The notes beneath the pieces were generated by a model. That model did not search any database. It saw only the letters and a list, made by a program, of their open reading frames with translations, and was not told where the DNA came from. Below are positions 35,409 to 43,963 of a DNA stretch of 64,000 nucleotides, piece by piece. The stretch's first letter is position 1, and every line of letters begins with the position of its first letter. Location: positions 1,526,256-1,590,255 of the forward strand of contig NZ_JARXXV010000001.1 in NCBI RefSeq assembly GCF_029893825.1, written 5' to 3'. A program made the translations under genes and the position numbers. Origin of the DNA: Aurantimicrobium minutum (lineage in GTDB: Bacteria; Actinomycetota; Actinomycetes; Actinomycetales; Microbacteriaceae).

Positions 35409-36301
35409 TGTCTCAGCTGATTGCCGTGTGGGGACCAACAGGTGCTCCTGGTCGCACCACGGTCGCCATCAATCTGGCAGCAGAGCTGGCAGAGCAGGGC
35501 AGTCGAGTACTCCTCATTGATGCAGACACCTATGGCGGAGCTATTGCTCCGCTGCTTGGTCTGACCGATGACGCATCTGGCCTAGCTGCGCTGTGCAGAT
35601 TGGCAGAGTCAGGGTCTTTAGCAGAAGAAGATATCGACCGGGTGAGCCAATTAGTTCCCACGGCACACGGAGAACTTCAGGTCATCTCTGGGATTGTGAA
35701 AACGGATCGATGGCCTGAACTCTCCGCTGAGCGCATGAAGAAAGTCTGTGCACTTGCCACACAGTGTTGTGATGTGGTCGTGGTTGATGTCGGTTTCAAT
35801 CTTGAAACCGACGAAGAGATTACCAGTGACCTCTTTGCACCCAGGCGCAATGCGGCAACGCATGCTGTGCTCAAAGATGCTGATTGCATCATTGAAGTAG
35901 CAAGTGCAGATGCATTAGGAATTGCCCGCTTCATCAGAGCACACGACGTGTTGGTCGATGCGTTCCCAGAGTCACTGAGGTTGATAGTGGTCAACAAGGT
36001 GCGTTCAGGGTTCGATTCGAGGGGCACAACACAGGCAACAACGGCTCTAGGTCGCTATGCAGGTCTTCATGACTTGCACGAGCTTTCTTACGACGACAAA
36101 GCCATAGGTGCTTCTTCTGTGTTGTGTCAGCCACTCAACCAGGCTGCCAAGAACAGCAAACTGAGAAAGCAGTTCCTAACCTTGGCACAGCAGGTAGTGC
36201 CTGGTGAAGTATCTACTGCTGTGAAGTCGAACCGATTCGCTCGTTCAAGAAAGCAAGAGTCTGTGTCAGAGCAATCTGAGCAGCATCGAGATTCAGCTTG
36301 A
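35408..36301 (+). CDS. ParA/MinD-like (CpaE-like) protein with altered P-loop
   Basis: A 297-residue protein with the ParA/MinD fold: VWGPTGAPGRTTVAINLAAE, RVLLIDADTYGGA and CCDVVVVDVGFN. In the deviant Walker A both lysines are replaced (canonical KGGxGKT/S; here PTGAPGRTT), the P-loop lysine by arginine. ATP binding or hydrolysis may thus be changed or lost. It resembles the Soj-related Rv3213c of mycobacteria. The C-terminus is basic then polar (RFARSRKQESVSEQSEQ) and its last 89 bp overlap the convergent esterase gene. Confidence 0.8.
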   Translation: MSQLIAVWGPTGAPGRTTVAINLAAELAEQGSRVLLIDADTYGGAIAPLLGLTDDASGLAALCRLAESGSLAEEDIDRVSQLVPTAHGELQVISGIVKTDRWPELSAERMKKVCALATQCCDVVVVDVGFNLETDEEITSDLFAPRRNAATHAVLKDADCIIEVASADALGIARFIRAHDVLVDAFPESLRLIVVNKVRSGFDSRGTTQATTALGRYAGLHDLHELSYDDKAIGASSVLCQPLNQAAKNSKLRKQFLTLAQQVVPGEVSTAVKSNRFARSRKQESVSEQSEQHRDSA

Positions 36302-37253
36302 ACTGGTATTCGTGTGGCAACGCTGGCGTGTAGTCAGCTGGCCAGAACAACTCAGTGACATTCACTCCCAGTGATTGCAGTTTCGCTGCAAAAGGCTTGC
36401 TGTTTTCTGCAGTGAGGGGGTCTGCATTTCCACCTGAAATATAAGTTGCAGGGAAGTTGCTTGTGACGTGGTTAATGGTGGACATTTGGCCCATTGCTGG
36501 AGATGTGGTGATGTCTCGGTCACCGGTGTATGCCCAGAGCGACATGTCATCACCCCAGCCGAGGATTCCCTTGCCACCAATCAGCGAGGTGAGTTGGTAT
36601 ACGCCACAGTTGAGCACCATTCCCTGCAGGTTTTCTGACGTGAGGGCAGGAGTGAAGTTCATTTCCTTGGCAAAGTCAGGGTTAGTAATCAATGCAGCAA
36701 GTTGACTAGATAGTTGTGCACCTGCCGAGTCACCAGCAAGAACAATCTTGGTGGGGTCAATGTGGAACTTGTTTGCGTTCTCCAGCAAGAACTTGTGAGC
36801 TTGGTTGAGTTCAAACACTGCTGTGGGGTACTGAGCCTCGGGGCCGTAGGTGTAGTTCAAACCAACGACGGTGTATCCCTTAGATGCCAAGATCTCGAAG
36901 TAGCTGCGGTCATTGGACTTGTTACCTGAGATCCACGCACCACCGTGGGTCCAGATCACGGTGCCCAGTTGAGTAGTCGTTCCGGTGGGGTAGTACACAT
37001 CCAGCTGTGTGAAGTCACTTGCTTTAACATGGGGTTCGGTTGAGTCTGTGGCGTATTGCACGTCGAGTACCGAGTCCACGCCGCTGGTGGGTGCGTAGGG
37101 CGCCATGATGGCGGCAGTCTTTTTGGCGCCGTCTTGGAAGATTTGGCGAATAATCAAGGCACTTGGCCAGGGGCTCAGAGTAAACACGAGAACGGTCACC
37201 ACCACTAATCCGGCAAGGACGGACAGTGTCCGCCACAACCACTTTTTGCGCAT
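36213..37253 (-). CDS. Alpha/beta hydrolase (HSL-type esterase), membrane-anchored
   Basis: A 346-residue protein with an N-terminal signal anchor (residues about 8-27, LSVLAGLVVVTVLVFTLSPW) and an external hydrolase domain. It has the oxyanion motif HGGAW, nucleophile GDSAGAQLS, likely acid Asp in GGNADPLTAE and His in LPHEYQF. This is the hormone-sensitive-lipase/carboxylesterase type; natural substrate unknown. Its 3' 89 bp overlap the ParA-like gene on the other strand. The start lies 17 bp from pdtaS, with one -10 element shared. Confidence 0.82.
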   Translation of the reverse strand: MRKKWLWRTLSVLAGLVVVTVLVFTLSPWPSALIIRQIFQDGAKKTAAIMAPYAPTSGVDSVLDVQYATDSTEPHVKASDFTQLDVYYPTGTTTQLGTVIWTHGGAWISGNKSNDRSYFEILASKGYTVVGLNYTYGPEAQYPTAVFELNQAHKFLLENANKFHIDPTKIVLAGDSAGAQLSSQLAALITNPDFAKEMNFTPALTSENLQGMVLNCGVYQLTSLIGGKGILGWGDDMSLWAYTGDRDITTSPAMGQMSTINHVTSNFPATYISGGNADPLTAENSKPFAAKLQSLGVNVTELFWPADYTPALPHEYQFKLNLDAAQIALTQTLAFLNERIGSTSQQ

Positions 37254-37258
37254 GACTC

Positions 37259-37265
37259 TAGGCTA
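37259..37265. promoter_or_regulatory. Shared symmetric -10 element for esterase and pdtaS
   Basis: TAGGCTA: plus-strand TAGGCT lies 6 nt before pdtaS ATG 37271 and minus-strand TAGCCT lies 6 nt before the esterase ATG 37253. The whole intergenic gap is 17 bp, so both mRNAs must be leaderless if this is the promoter. Confidence 0.7.
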
Positions 37266-37270
37266 GAGGT

Positions 37271-38767
37271 ATGTCGACCCTCAGTAACATCATGGAAGCC
37301 CAAGGAATTGGCTCAGCAGCCGATATTGAATGGCTCCATATGCTCATTGGGGACTGGCAGCTCATCGCTGACCTTGCCTTTGCCGACATTGTGCTCTGGG
37401 CTCCCACCCAAGATGGTTCCTTCGTTGCCGTCTCCCACGCACGCCCCTCCAGCTCGGCAACCCTTTTCTATCGTGACTTCGTAGGCCAGAAAATCAAGGC
37501 AGAATGGCGTGCTCAAGTAGGCGAAGCCTATGAAACAGCTCAGATCATTGAGTCGTCTTCACCTGCGTGGTATGAGGAGACCCCCACTCGTGTGCGGGCA
37601 GTTCCCGTCATTCGTCGAGTGCGTCAGGGGTCAACAGACCCAGAACCTACCGGGCCTATTGCAGTCATCTCTCTCCACACCAACCTGTCAGAGAGCCGCT
37701 CACCGAGCCGCCAGGAAATGACGTTTAACTCCTGCGCAAATGATCTCTTCGACATGATTGCCTCAGGTGACTTCCCCGACTTGGATGCAGCGCCGTCACC
37801 ACGCCGTGGTGCGCCACGTGCAACAGATGGTTTGATTCGTCTAGATGTGGACGGTGTTGTCACCTTTGCCAGCCCCAACGCCCTTTCAGCCTTCAACCGC
37901 ATCGGTTTCAACGATGAGCTTGAAGGCGAATCACTGGCAGAAATCACCACCCGTGTGCTCACCGGCAAGATCAACGTGGATGAGTCTCTTCCTGTTGTCG
38001 TTACAGGCCGCGCACCGTGGCGCGCAGATATTGAAGCACGTGGAGTGACAGTCTCGCTGCGCACAATCCCCATTCGCCACCTCGGTGAGCGAACTGGTGC
38101 GATTGTGCTCTGCCGAGACGTGACAGAGCTTCGTCACCAGGAGATGGAGCTCATCACCAAGGATGCGACCATTCGTGAGATCCACCACCGTGTGAAGAAC
38201 AACCTCCAAACCGTGGCATCTTTGCTCCGTATTCAGGCACGCAGAACCCAATCAGATGAAGCACGTGAAGCACTCACTCAAGCAATGCGCCGTGTTGCCT
38301 CTATTGCGGTTGTTCACGACACCCTGTCCGAAGGCCTCAACCAGAACGTGGACTTCGATGACGTCTTCAACCGCGTCTTGATGCTCAGCGCCGAAGTTGC
38401 AGCTATTCACGGCACTACCGTGCACCCGCGCTTGACTGGAAGCTTTGGTGTTCTCCCCAGCGAATACGCCACACCATTGGCATTGGCACTCACTGAGCTC
38501 GTTACCAACGCTGTAGAACACGGCCTGGCAGGCCGTGAAGGCACAGTGGTCATTGAAGCCAATAGAACTGATGAGCTTCTCACCGTCCACATCGTGGATA
38601 ACGGAACAGGATTACCTGAAGGTGAAATTGGTGACGGTCTGGGAACACAGATCGTGAAAACACTCATTCAAGGTGAGCTCAGTGGCTCCATTGAGTGGGG
38701 TGCAGCAGCTGATGGTGGTACCGATGTTTCAATCGAGGTTCCACTGCGCTTCGTTACACCCGAATAA
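37271..38767 (+). CDS. pdtaS: PdtaS-type sensor histidine kinase
   Basis: A 498-residue soluble kinase with an N-terminal GAF-like domain (about 1-150), a PAS domain (about 185-290, LIRLDVDGVVTFASPNALSA), then HisKA_2 with EIHHRVKNNLQTVASLLRIQ (phospho-His) and HATPase motifs ELVTNAVEHGL, DNGTGLPEGE and GLGTQIVKTLI. PdtaS works with PdtaR, an ANTAR-domain RNA-binding antiterminator, in mycobacteria; no pdtaR is in this window. Predicted leaderless. Confidence 0.92.
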   Translation: MSTLSNIMEAQGIGSAADIEWLHMLIGDWQLIADLAFADIVLWAPTQDGSFVAVSHARPSSSATLFYRDFVGQKIKAEWRAQVGEAYETAQIIESSSPAWYEETPTRVRAVPVIRRVRQGSTDPEPTGPIAVISLHTNLSESRSPSRQEMTFNSCANDLFDMIASGDFPDLDAAPSPRRGAPRATDGLIRLDVDGVVTFASPNALSAFNRIGFNDELEGESLAEITTRVLTGKINVDESLPVVVTGRAPWRADIEARGVTVSLRTIPIRHLGERTGAIVLCRDVTELRHQEMELITKDATIREIHHRVKNNLQTVASLLRIQARRTQSDEAREALTQAMRRVASIAVVHDTLSEGLNQNVDFDDVFNRVLMLSAEVAAIHGTTVHPRLTGSFGVLPSEYATPLALALTELVTNAVEHGLAGREGTVVIEANRTDELLTVHIVDNGTGLPEGEIGDGLGTQIVKTLIQGELSGSIEWGAAADGGTDVSIEVPLRFVTPE

Positions 38768-38775
38768 CACGCTTC

Positions 38776-38876
38776 CCCGCTTGATTGCGGGAACTTCGGT
38801 AAGCTGAAGAAGCAATGGACGACCCGCCGCGAGCACGACACACGAACAGTAGCCTGTTCCGCTTGGTAACCGAGCG
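38776..38876 (+). ncRNA. Candidate structured leader (four consecutive hairpins) before a CNNM gene
   Basis: Within the 111-bp gap four hairpins follow one another: CCCGC-TTGATT-GCGGG (38776-38791), CTTCGG-TAAG-CTGAAG (38794-38809, one G-U), GAACAG-TAGC-CTGTTC (38844-38859) and CGCTTGG-TAA-CCGAGCG (38860-38876, one G-U). The last two abut and could stack; the last ends 2 nt before the GTG start and would cover the ribosome-binding region. I cannot match it to a named riboswitch. The first hairpin could also end the pdtaS transcript. Confidence 0.5.
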
Positions 38877-38878
38877 AG

Positions 38879-40210
38879 GTGTTCTTCGTGTGGCTTAACT
38901 GGCTCGCTTTCGCCTGTGGTCTCGTGCTTTCTGTCGGCACCGGCTTCTTCGTTGCTGCTGAGTTTGCCCTGGTCAACCTAGATCGCCCGGAGCTCGAAGC
39001 AAAGCGTGACCGCGGCGTTCGTGGTCTCAGCCTCACCATCTCTGCACTGACTAAAACATCTACGCATCTCTCCAGTGCCCAACTCGGCATCACGCTCACC
39101 ACCTTGCTGACAGGTTTCGTTATGGAACCCGCTCTCTCAGCACTTCTCACACCCGCTTTTTCAGGGTTTGGCTGGTCAGCAGGAACAATTCACGCCGTAT
39201 CCGGCGTGATTGCTGTTGCTTTTGCGACAATCATTTCCATGATTGTGGGGGAGCTGGTTCCTAAGAACTTTGCACTCGCGCTGCCAGAGAAAACAGCACG
39301 AGTCGTCATGCCGTTCCAAACAGCATTCACCGTGGTGTTCAAGCCAGTGATTGTGTTGTTGAACGGTCTTTCCAACTCAGTGCTCAAAGGTTTCGGACTT
39401 GAGCCCAAGGAAGAACTCTCTGGTGCTCGTTCAGCAGAGGAACTCGCCTCCCTACTGCGGCGCTCCGCAAGCGAGGGCGCCCTCGAGGAAGACACCGCCA
39501 CCCTGCTGAGCAAGACCTTGGCATTTAGTGAACTCTCTGCCAGCGACGTCATGACACCACGCCTCCGCATTGAATCTCTGGAACCTGGTGATTCAGCACG
39601 AGCAGTGTTGGAACTAGCGCGAAAGACAGGTTTCTCCCGCTTCCCAGTTACCGAAGACGGTCTTGACGACGTGGTGGGTATCGTCCACGTCAAGAACGCC
39701 ATCTCAGTGCCGAGAGAACGCCGCAACGATGTTCCAGTCTCGGCATTGATGAACGATCCCCTTCGAGTTCCAGACACCATGTCTCTGGATGCTTTGCTTG
39801 CCGAGCTTCGTGGTCAAGGCTTCCAGATGGCTGTCGTGGTGGATGAATACGGAGGAACCGCCGGTATTGCCACACTCGAAGACTTGGTTGAAGAGCTCGT
39901 TGGTGAAGTCGCTGACGAACATGACCGCACGCGTGCGGGTGTCGTCAGCTCTGCCGACTACCTGACCTTTCCTGGCTCACTGCGTCCAGATGAACTCGAA
40001 GAGCGCACCGGAATTCTGGTTCCAGAAAATGAGAACTACGAAACCGTGGCCGGTTTCGTCATGAGCGAGTTAGGCAGAATCCCCGAACAGGGAGACGTTG
40101 TCTCTGTTGCAGGAGGAGAATTCAAGGTTGTCCGCATGGACGGCCGACGTATTGATCGCCTGAGATTCACACCTGCTGTTTCAGAAGAAGCAGGTGAGAA
40201 CAATGACTGA
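38879..40210 (+). CDS. CNNM/CorC family (hemolysin-like) membrane protein with CBS domains
   Basis: A 443-residue protein: DUF21/CNNM membrane domain at about 1-190 ([56 protein letters not shown]), two CBS domains at about 205-335 ([34 protein letters not shown]) and a C-terminal CorC_HlyC domain. Such proteins are linked to Mg2+/Co2+ export or its control. The start is GTG 38879, right after the leader hairpins; GTG 38888 is possible. It overlaps the next, paralogous gene by 8 nt. Confidence 0.88.
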   Translation: MFFVWLNWLAFACGLVLSVGTGFFVAAEFALVNLDRPELEAKRDRGVRGLSLTISALTKTSTHLSSAQLGITLTTLLTGFVMEPALSALLTPAFSGFGWSAGTIHAVSGVIAVAFATIISMIVGELVPKNFALALPEKTARVVMPFQTAFTVVFKPVIVLLNGLSNSVLKGFGLEPKEELSGARSAEELASLLRRSASEGALEEDTATLLSKTLAFSELSASDVMTPRLRIESLEPGDSARAVLELARKTGFSRFPVTEDGLDDVVGIVHVKNAISVPRERRNDVPVSALMNDPLRVPDTMSLDALLAELRGQGFQMAVVVDEYGGTAGIATLEDLVEELVGEVADEHDRTRAGVVSSADYLTFPGSLRPDELEERTGILVPENENYETVAGFVMSELGRIPEQGDVVSVAGGEFKVVRMDGRRIDRLRFTPAVSEEAGENND

Positions 40211-41255
40211 TTGGTCTGGACTGTTCTGGCTTGTCATTCTGTTGGCAGTAAATGCATTCTTTGTTGCGGCAGAATTTGCCGTGATTTCTGCCCGGCGCTC
40301 GCAGATTGAGCCACTGGCGCAAAAAGGAAAGTCTTCTGCGAAGACAGCTCTCTATGCCATTGAACACGTGAGCCTCATGCTGGCAACAAGCCAGCTGGGT
40401 ATTACGGTTGCCTCACTGCTGATTTTGAACGTCTCTGAACCTTCTATCCACCACTTAGTTGAACTAGGTCTTTCAGGAACTGGAATGGCAGATGGATGGA
40501 TCACCGGCATCAGCTTCGCTGTTGCGCTGATCCTGGTGACATTCCTGCACGTCATCTTTGGTGAGATGGTACCCAAGAATGCGTCCTTCTCTGTTCCAGA
40601 AAAGGCCATTTTGTTACTGGCACCACCGCTGGTGTTTATTGCGCGGATTGTAAAGCCGATCATTGTTGCAATGAATGCCACCGCCAATGCGGTGCTGCGC
40701 TTGTTCAAAGTTGAACCACGAGAAGAAGCAAACAGCGCGTTTTCGCTCAATGAAGTGGCAACTATCGTCTCTCACTCCACACGAGAAGGAACTATTGAGG
40801 ACTCCTCAGGAACCCTCTCTGCTGCCTTTGACTTCACCACCAAGAAGGCAGGCGACATTACCGTCAAGCTAGAGAATCTTGTCACCTTGCCAGAATCGGC
40901 AAGTGTGAGTGATCTTGAGCAAGCGGTGGCGAAGTATGGATTCTCCCGTTACGTCATCAGTGACAGTAATGGTGAACCTATAGGTTATGTCCACCTCAAA
41001 GATGTCCTCACCTTCGATGATGACATCTCCGAGGCTGGCACCCACACCGGCCCCATTAAAGCCAAGCGAATACGCCAACTTGCCACCCTGACCGAGTCCA
41101 CAGACTTAGAAGACGCCCTGGCAGAACTTCAGCGAAGTGGAATCCACATCGCGCGGGTTGTTGACCTCAGTGGCACCACCACTGGAGTTCTGTTCCTGGA
41201 AGACATCATTGAAGAGCTCGTCGGTGAAGTCCAGGACGCCACAAGGCGCAGGTGA
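40203..41255 (+). CDS. CNNM/CorC family membrane protein, second copy
   Basis: A 350-residue paralogue of the preceding gene: [56 protein letters not shown] and CBS domains from about 205. It ends at the CBS pair (LFLEDIIEELVGEV) and lacks the C-terminal CorC_HlyC domain that the first copy has. Its CBS1 lacks the D-V-M-T-P-R motif, reading GDITVKLENLVTL. This full-length plus short pairing is common in Actinobacteria and suggests a hetero-dimer. ATG 40203 has AGGTGAG upstream. Confidence 0.88.
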   Translation: MTDWSGLFWLVILLAVNAFFVAAEFAVISARRSQIEPLAQKGKSSAKTALYAIEHVSLMLATSQLGITVASLLILNVSEPSIHHLVELGLSGTGMADGWITGISFAVALILVTFLHVIFGEMVPKNASFSVPEKAILLLAPPLVFIARIVKPIIVAMNATANAVLRLFKVEPREEANSAFSLNEVATIVSHSTREGTIEDSSGTLSAAFDFTTKKAGDITVKLENLVTLPESASVSDLEQAVAKYGFSRYVISDSNGEPIGYVHLKDVLTFDDDISEAGTHTGPIKAKRIRQLATLTESTDLEDALAELQRSGIHIARVVDLSGTTTGVLFLEDIIEELVGEVQDATRRR

Positions 41256-41270
41256 AACAATGGAGAAACC

Positions 41271-41867
41271 ATGACAAACAATGCGCCGTCAGAGAACTTA
41301 CCCATCATTCACGATGGAATTATTGATCCTCCTCACGATGTAGAGGTGCTCTCGCCTGAGGAGTTCAAGTTGGCTTTCCGTAACCACCCTGCTGGGGTTG
41401 CGATTGTGACGGCAGATGCTGGTAAAGGTCCTGTTGCAATGACGGTCACTAGTGTGTTCTCAGTCAGTGCTGAACCACCCCTGTTGGTGTTCTCCGCCTC
41501 GGCACTCTCATCCGCAACCCCCACAATCACTGAGGCGCAAACGGTTGTTGTTCACTTACTAGGGGCTGATCAGCTGCACTTAGCCAAACTCGCTGCCACG
41601 AGCGGTGTGAATCGGTTCCCCGATGATGTTGCCTGGGAAAAACTGCCCACCGGTGAGACAGTGTATTCCGAAGCTCATGCCTGGATTCGTGGCCGCACCG
41701 TGAACAAACTTAAGGCAGGCAACTCCACCGTGTTCTTGATTGAAGCGCTCGAGGCAAAGACCCCTGCTGAAGGCAGCAGTGAACTTGATGCCAGTAGTGC
41801 CCACCCGCTGGTCTATCACAACCGCACCTGGCACAAGCTCGACAGCAACTCCAAGCTTGATGGATAG
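41271..41867 (+). CDS. Flavin reductase family protein
   Basis: A 198-residue FMN-binding split-barrel protein: FKLAFRNHPAGVAIVTADAG, MTVTSVFSVSAEPPLLVFS and FLIEALEAKTP. This family reduces flavins with NAD(P)H or supplies FMNH2 to monooxygenases; no partner oxygenase is adjacent. It begins 15 bp after the CNNM pair and is followed closely by nnrD, so probably one transcript. Confidence 0.85.
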   Translation: MTNNAPSENLPIIHDGIIDPPHDVEVLSPEEFKLAFRNHPAGVAIVTADAGKGPVAMTVTSVFSVSAEPPLLVFSASALSSATPTITEAQTVVVHLLGADQLHLAKLAATSGVNRFPDDVAWEKLPTGETVYSEAHAWIRGRTVNKLKAGNSTVFLIEALEAKTPAEGSSELDASSAHPLVYHNRTWHKLDSNSKLDG

Positions 41868-41882
41868 AACGAAGTAAATGCC

Positions 41883-42743
41883 TTGATTGCAAAGAAAGAT
41901 GATATCGAGGGCTTGTCTTCAAGTTTTTGGGGAGCTTCGCAGGCGGCACGACATATTCGAGTTCCTGGCCCAAATGACAACAAATACAGCCACGGTGTAC
42001 TTGGAGTCGTCACGGGGTCTGAGAAATATCCAGGAGCTGCAGTCCTTGGAGTTGAGGCTGCACACAGAACCGGCATCGGAATGGTGCGATTCCTAGGAGA
42101 GCAAACACCTGCTGAGCTAGTGCTTGCACGACGGCCTGAAACAGTGATTGTTTCTGGGGCCGTCGATGCATGGCTTGTGGGCTCAGGGATGGAATCAACA
42201 ACAGACCTAAATCCGGAGCTTCCGGATCTGGCACGTGCTGTGCTCGGCACACAACCCGTTGTTGTGGATGCTGGCGGATTGGGTTTTCTTGACCATGTCA
42301 CCGCGCCAGCAATCATCACTCCACACGAGGGGGAGCTGGAACGTCTCATTCCTCGGGGAGATTTGAGTCGTGAAGACTGGGCATCCAAGGCTGCAGATTC
42401 TCTGGATGTAGTTGTTGTGCTCAAAGGGCACGAAACAGTAGTCGCAACCCCTGAAGAACCAGCAGGTGGCAAGTTCCGAGTGAAAGTAACATCACCCACG
42501 ACCTGGCTAGCTACTGCCGGCACAGGAGATGTGTTGGCAGGCATCATCGGTGCTGTCCTGGCAACAAATTCAGTGAAGAGAGTCCCTGGATTCCAAGAAC
42601 TTGGACAGATTGCAGCAACAGGTGTGTATCTTCATGGCAGAGCAGCGGAGCTTGCTGGTGAAAATGGACCATTCCCTGCGCTTGACGTTGCTAAGGCAGC
42701 CAGCAGAGCCTTTGTTGAACTCGGTGAAGTAGAAGTCAGATAG
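41883..42743 (+). CDS. nnrD: ADP-dependent NAD(P)H-hydrate dehydratase
   Basis: A 286-residue ribokinase-like enzyme that repairs hydrated NAD(P)H. Motifs: KYSHGVLGVVTGSEKYPGAA, VDAGGLGFL, ITPHEGELERL, VVLKGHETVV and the TAGTGDVLAGIIGAV signature. The epimerase domain often fused to it is absent. Start is a TTG at 41883; an ATG at 41879 is out of frame. The flavin reductase upstream also deals with reduced nicotinamide cofactors, though a functional link is inference. Confidence 0.88.
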   Translation: MIAKKDDIEGLSSSFWGASQAARHIRVPGPNDNKYSHGVLGVVTGSEKYPGAAVLGVEAAHRTGIGMVRFLGEQTPAELVLARRPETVIVSGAVDAWLVGSGMESTTDLNPELPDLARAVLGTQPVVVDAGGLGFLDHVTAPAIITPHEGELERLIPRGDLSREDWASKAADSLDVVVVLKGHETVVATPEEPAGGKFRVKVTSPTTWLATAGTGDVLAGIIGAVLATNSVKRVPGFQELGQIAATGVYLHGRAAELAGENGPFPALDVAKAASRAFVELGEVEVR

Positions 42744-42745
42744 CA

Positions 42746-43963
42746 ATGACTCAACGGCCGTGGGCGGTGAGTTCTGCCTTTTTGTGGAGCGTGTTTGTAC
42801 TCGTCAGCGTGTGGTTGGGTTGGCAGGGGTATGTTGCTGAGGCGGTTCCATATGGTGATGTCAGCTTTGTATATGAATTCTGGGCTGGCCAATCCGCTGG
42901 CGGGTCAGGAATTGTCGGACTTGATTCGCAGTGGGTTTATCCGGTCGTCGCTCTAGTTCCCATATTGCTTCCACTTATTGCAGGCCCTGGCCTATATCCC
43001 ATTGGCTGGATCATTCTGGTCACAACGTTGAACGCCGGGGCATTCGGTTATCTTCTCTATTCGGCACCTGGCACAACTCGCAACTTGTTGCAACGAAAAG
43101 CAGCACTGTGGTGGGTTATGTTTCTGCTATTGCTTGGGCCCATATCTGTTGCACGTTTGGACAGCATTGTTACCCCGCTTGCAATTGTTGGATTGCTTGC
43201 TGCAGTGCAGCGACCAGCATTCGCTGGAGCGCTGCTGGCAGTGGCGACCTGGATCAAGGTATGGCCTGCAGCGTTGATTGCAGCGGTGCTGGTCGCTGTG
43301 AACAAGCGCAAGGCAGTTCTTGTCTCTGTCGTATTTACCTCAGTAGCCATCATCTTGATTGCTCTGATTCTGGGCGGGGGAGCAAATCTATTTAGCTTCC
43401 TTGGGCAACAAACCAGTCGCGGCCTTCAAATAGAAGCTCCTTTAGCTACCCCGTTCTTGTGGTTAGCGGCCTTCAAAGAGCCAGGTTATGCCGTCTACTA
43501 CGACACCGTGATCTTGACCTTCCAGGTCATGGGGGAGAGTACCGGAGTTGTTGCTGATGTTTCTTCTGTGTTGTTGGGAACAGCATTTCTGACAGTCCTG
43601 GGTTGGGGAATTTGGCTGCACCGTAGTGGTTCACGTCCCAGCCATGTATTGCCTGCCGTTGCTCTTGCCCTCACAGTTGTGTTGATTGTGTTCAACAAAG
43701 TGGGCTCACCTCAGTACATTGGCTGGCTAGCTGCACCCCTCATTGCCGGGCTTGTGCTGGAGAAGAAAAGGTTTAAAGCCCCAGCCATCATTGCCTTGGT
43801 AGTGGCAGCACTGACGCAAGCGTTTTATCCCTACCTCTACACAGGGCTGCTTGAGGTTCAGCCCTTAGAGCTCAGCATTCTGACGTTGCGTAACATCGGG
43901 GAGCTACTGTTGCTGGCAGTTTCGATTTCCGTGCTCTATGAAGCTAAAAGACGAGAAATCTGA
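42746..43963 (+). CDS. GT87-like polytopic glycosyltransferase
   Basis: A 405-residue membrane protein with about ten helices. The extracytoplasmic first loop has PYGDVSFVYEFW with the acidic residues typical of GT-C enzymes, and WIKVWPAALIAAVLV is the DUF2029/GT87 hallmark (K-x-x-P). GT87 enzymes transfer mannose from polyprenyl-phosphate-mannose, which the synthase at 4708 would make. It begins 2 bp after nnrD and its end overlaps metX by 28 bp tail to tail. Confidence 0.82.
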   Translation: MTQRPWAVSSAFLWSVFVLVSVWLGWQGYVAEAVPYGDVSFVYEFWAGQSAGGSGIVGLDSQWVYPVVALVPILLPLIAGPGLYPIGWIILVTTLNAGAFGYLLYSAPGTTRNLLQRKAALWWVMFLLLLGPISVARLDSIVTPLAIVGLLAAVQRPAFAGALLAVATWIKVWPAALIAAVLVAVNKRKAVLVSVVFTSVAIILIALILGGGANLFSFLGQQTSRGLQIEAPLATPFLWLAAFKEPGYAVYYDTVILTFQVMGESTGVVADVSSVLLGTAFLTVLGWGIWLHRSGSRPSHVLPAVALALTVVLIVFNKVGSPQYIGWLAAPLIAGLVLEKKRFKAPAIIALVVAALTQAFYPYLYTGLLEVQPLELSILTLRNIGELLLLAVSISVLYEAKRREI

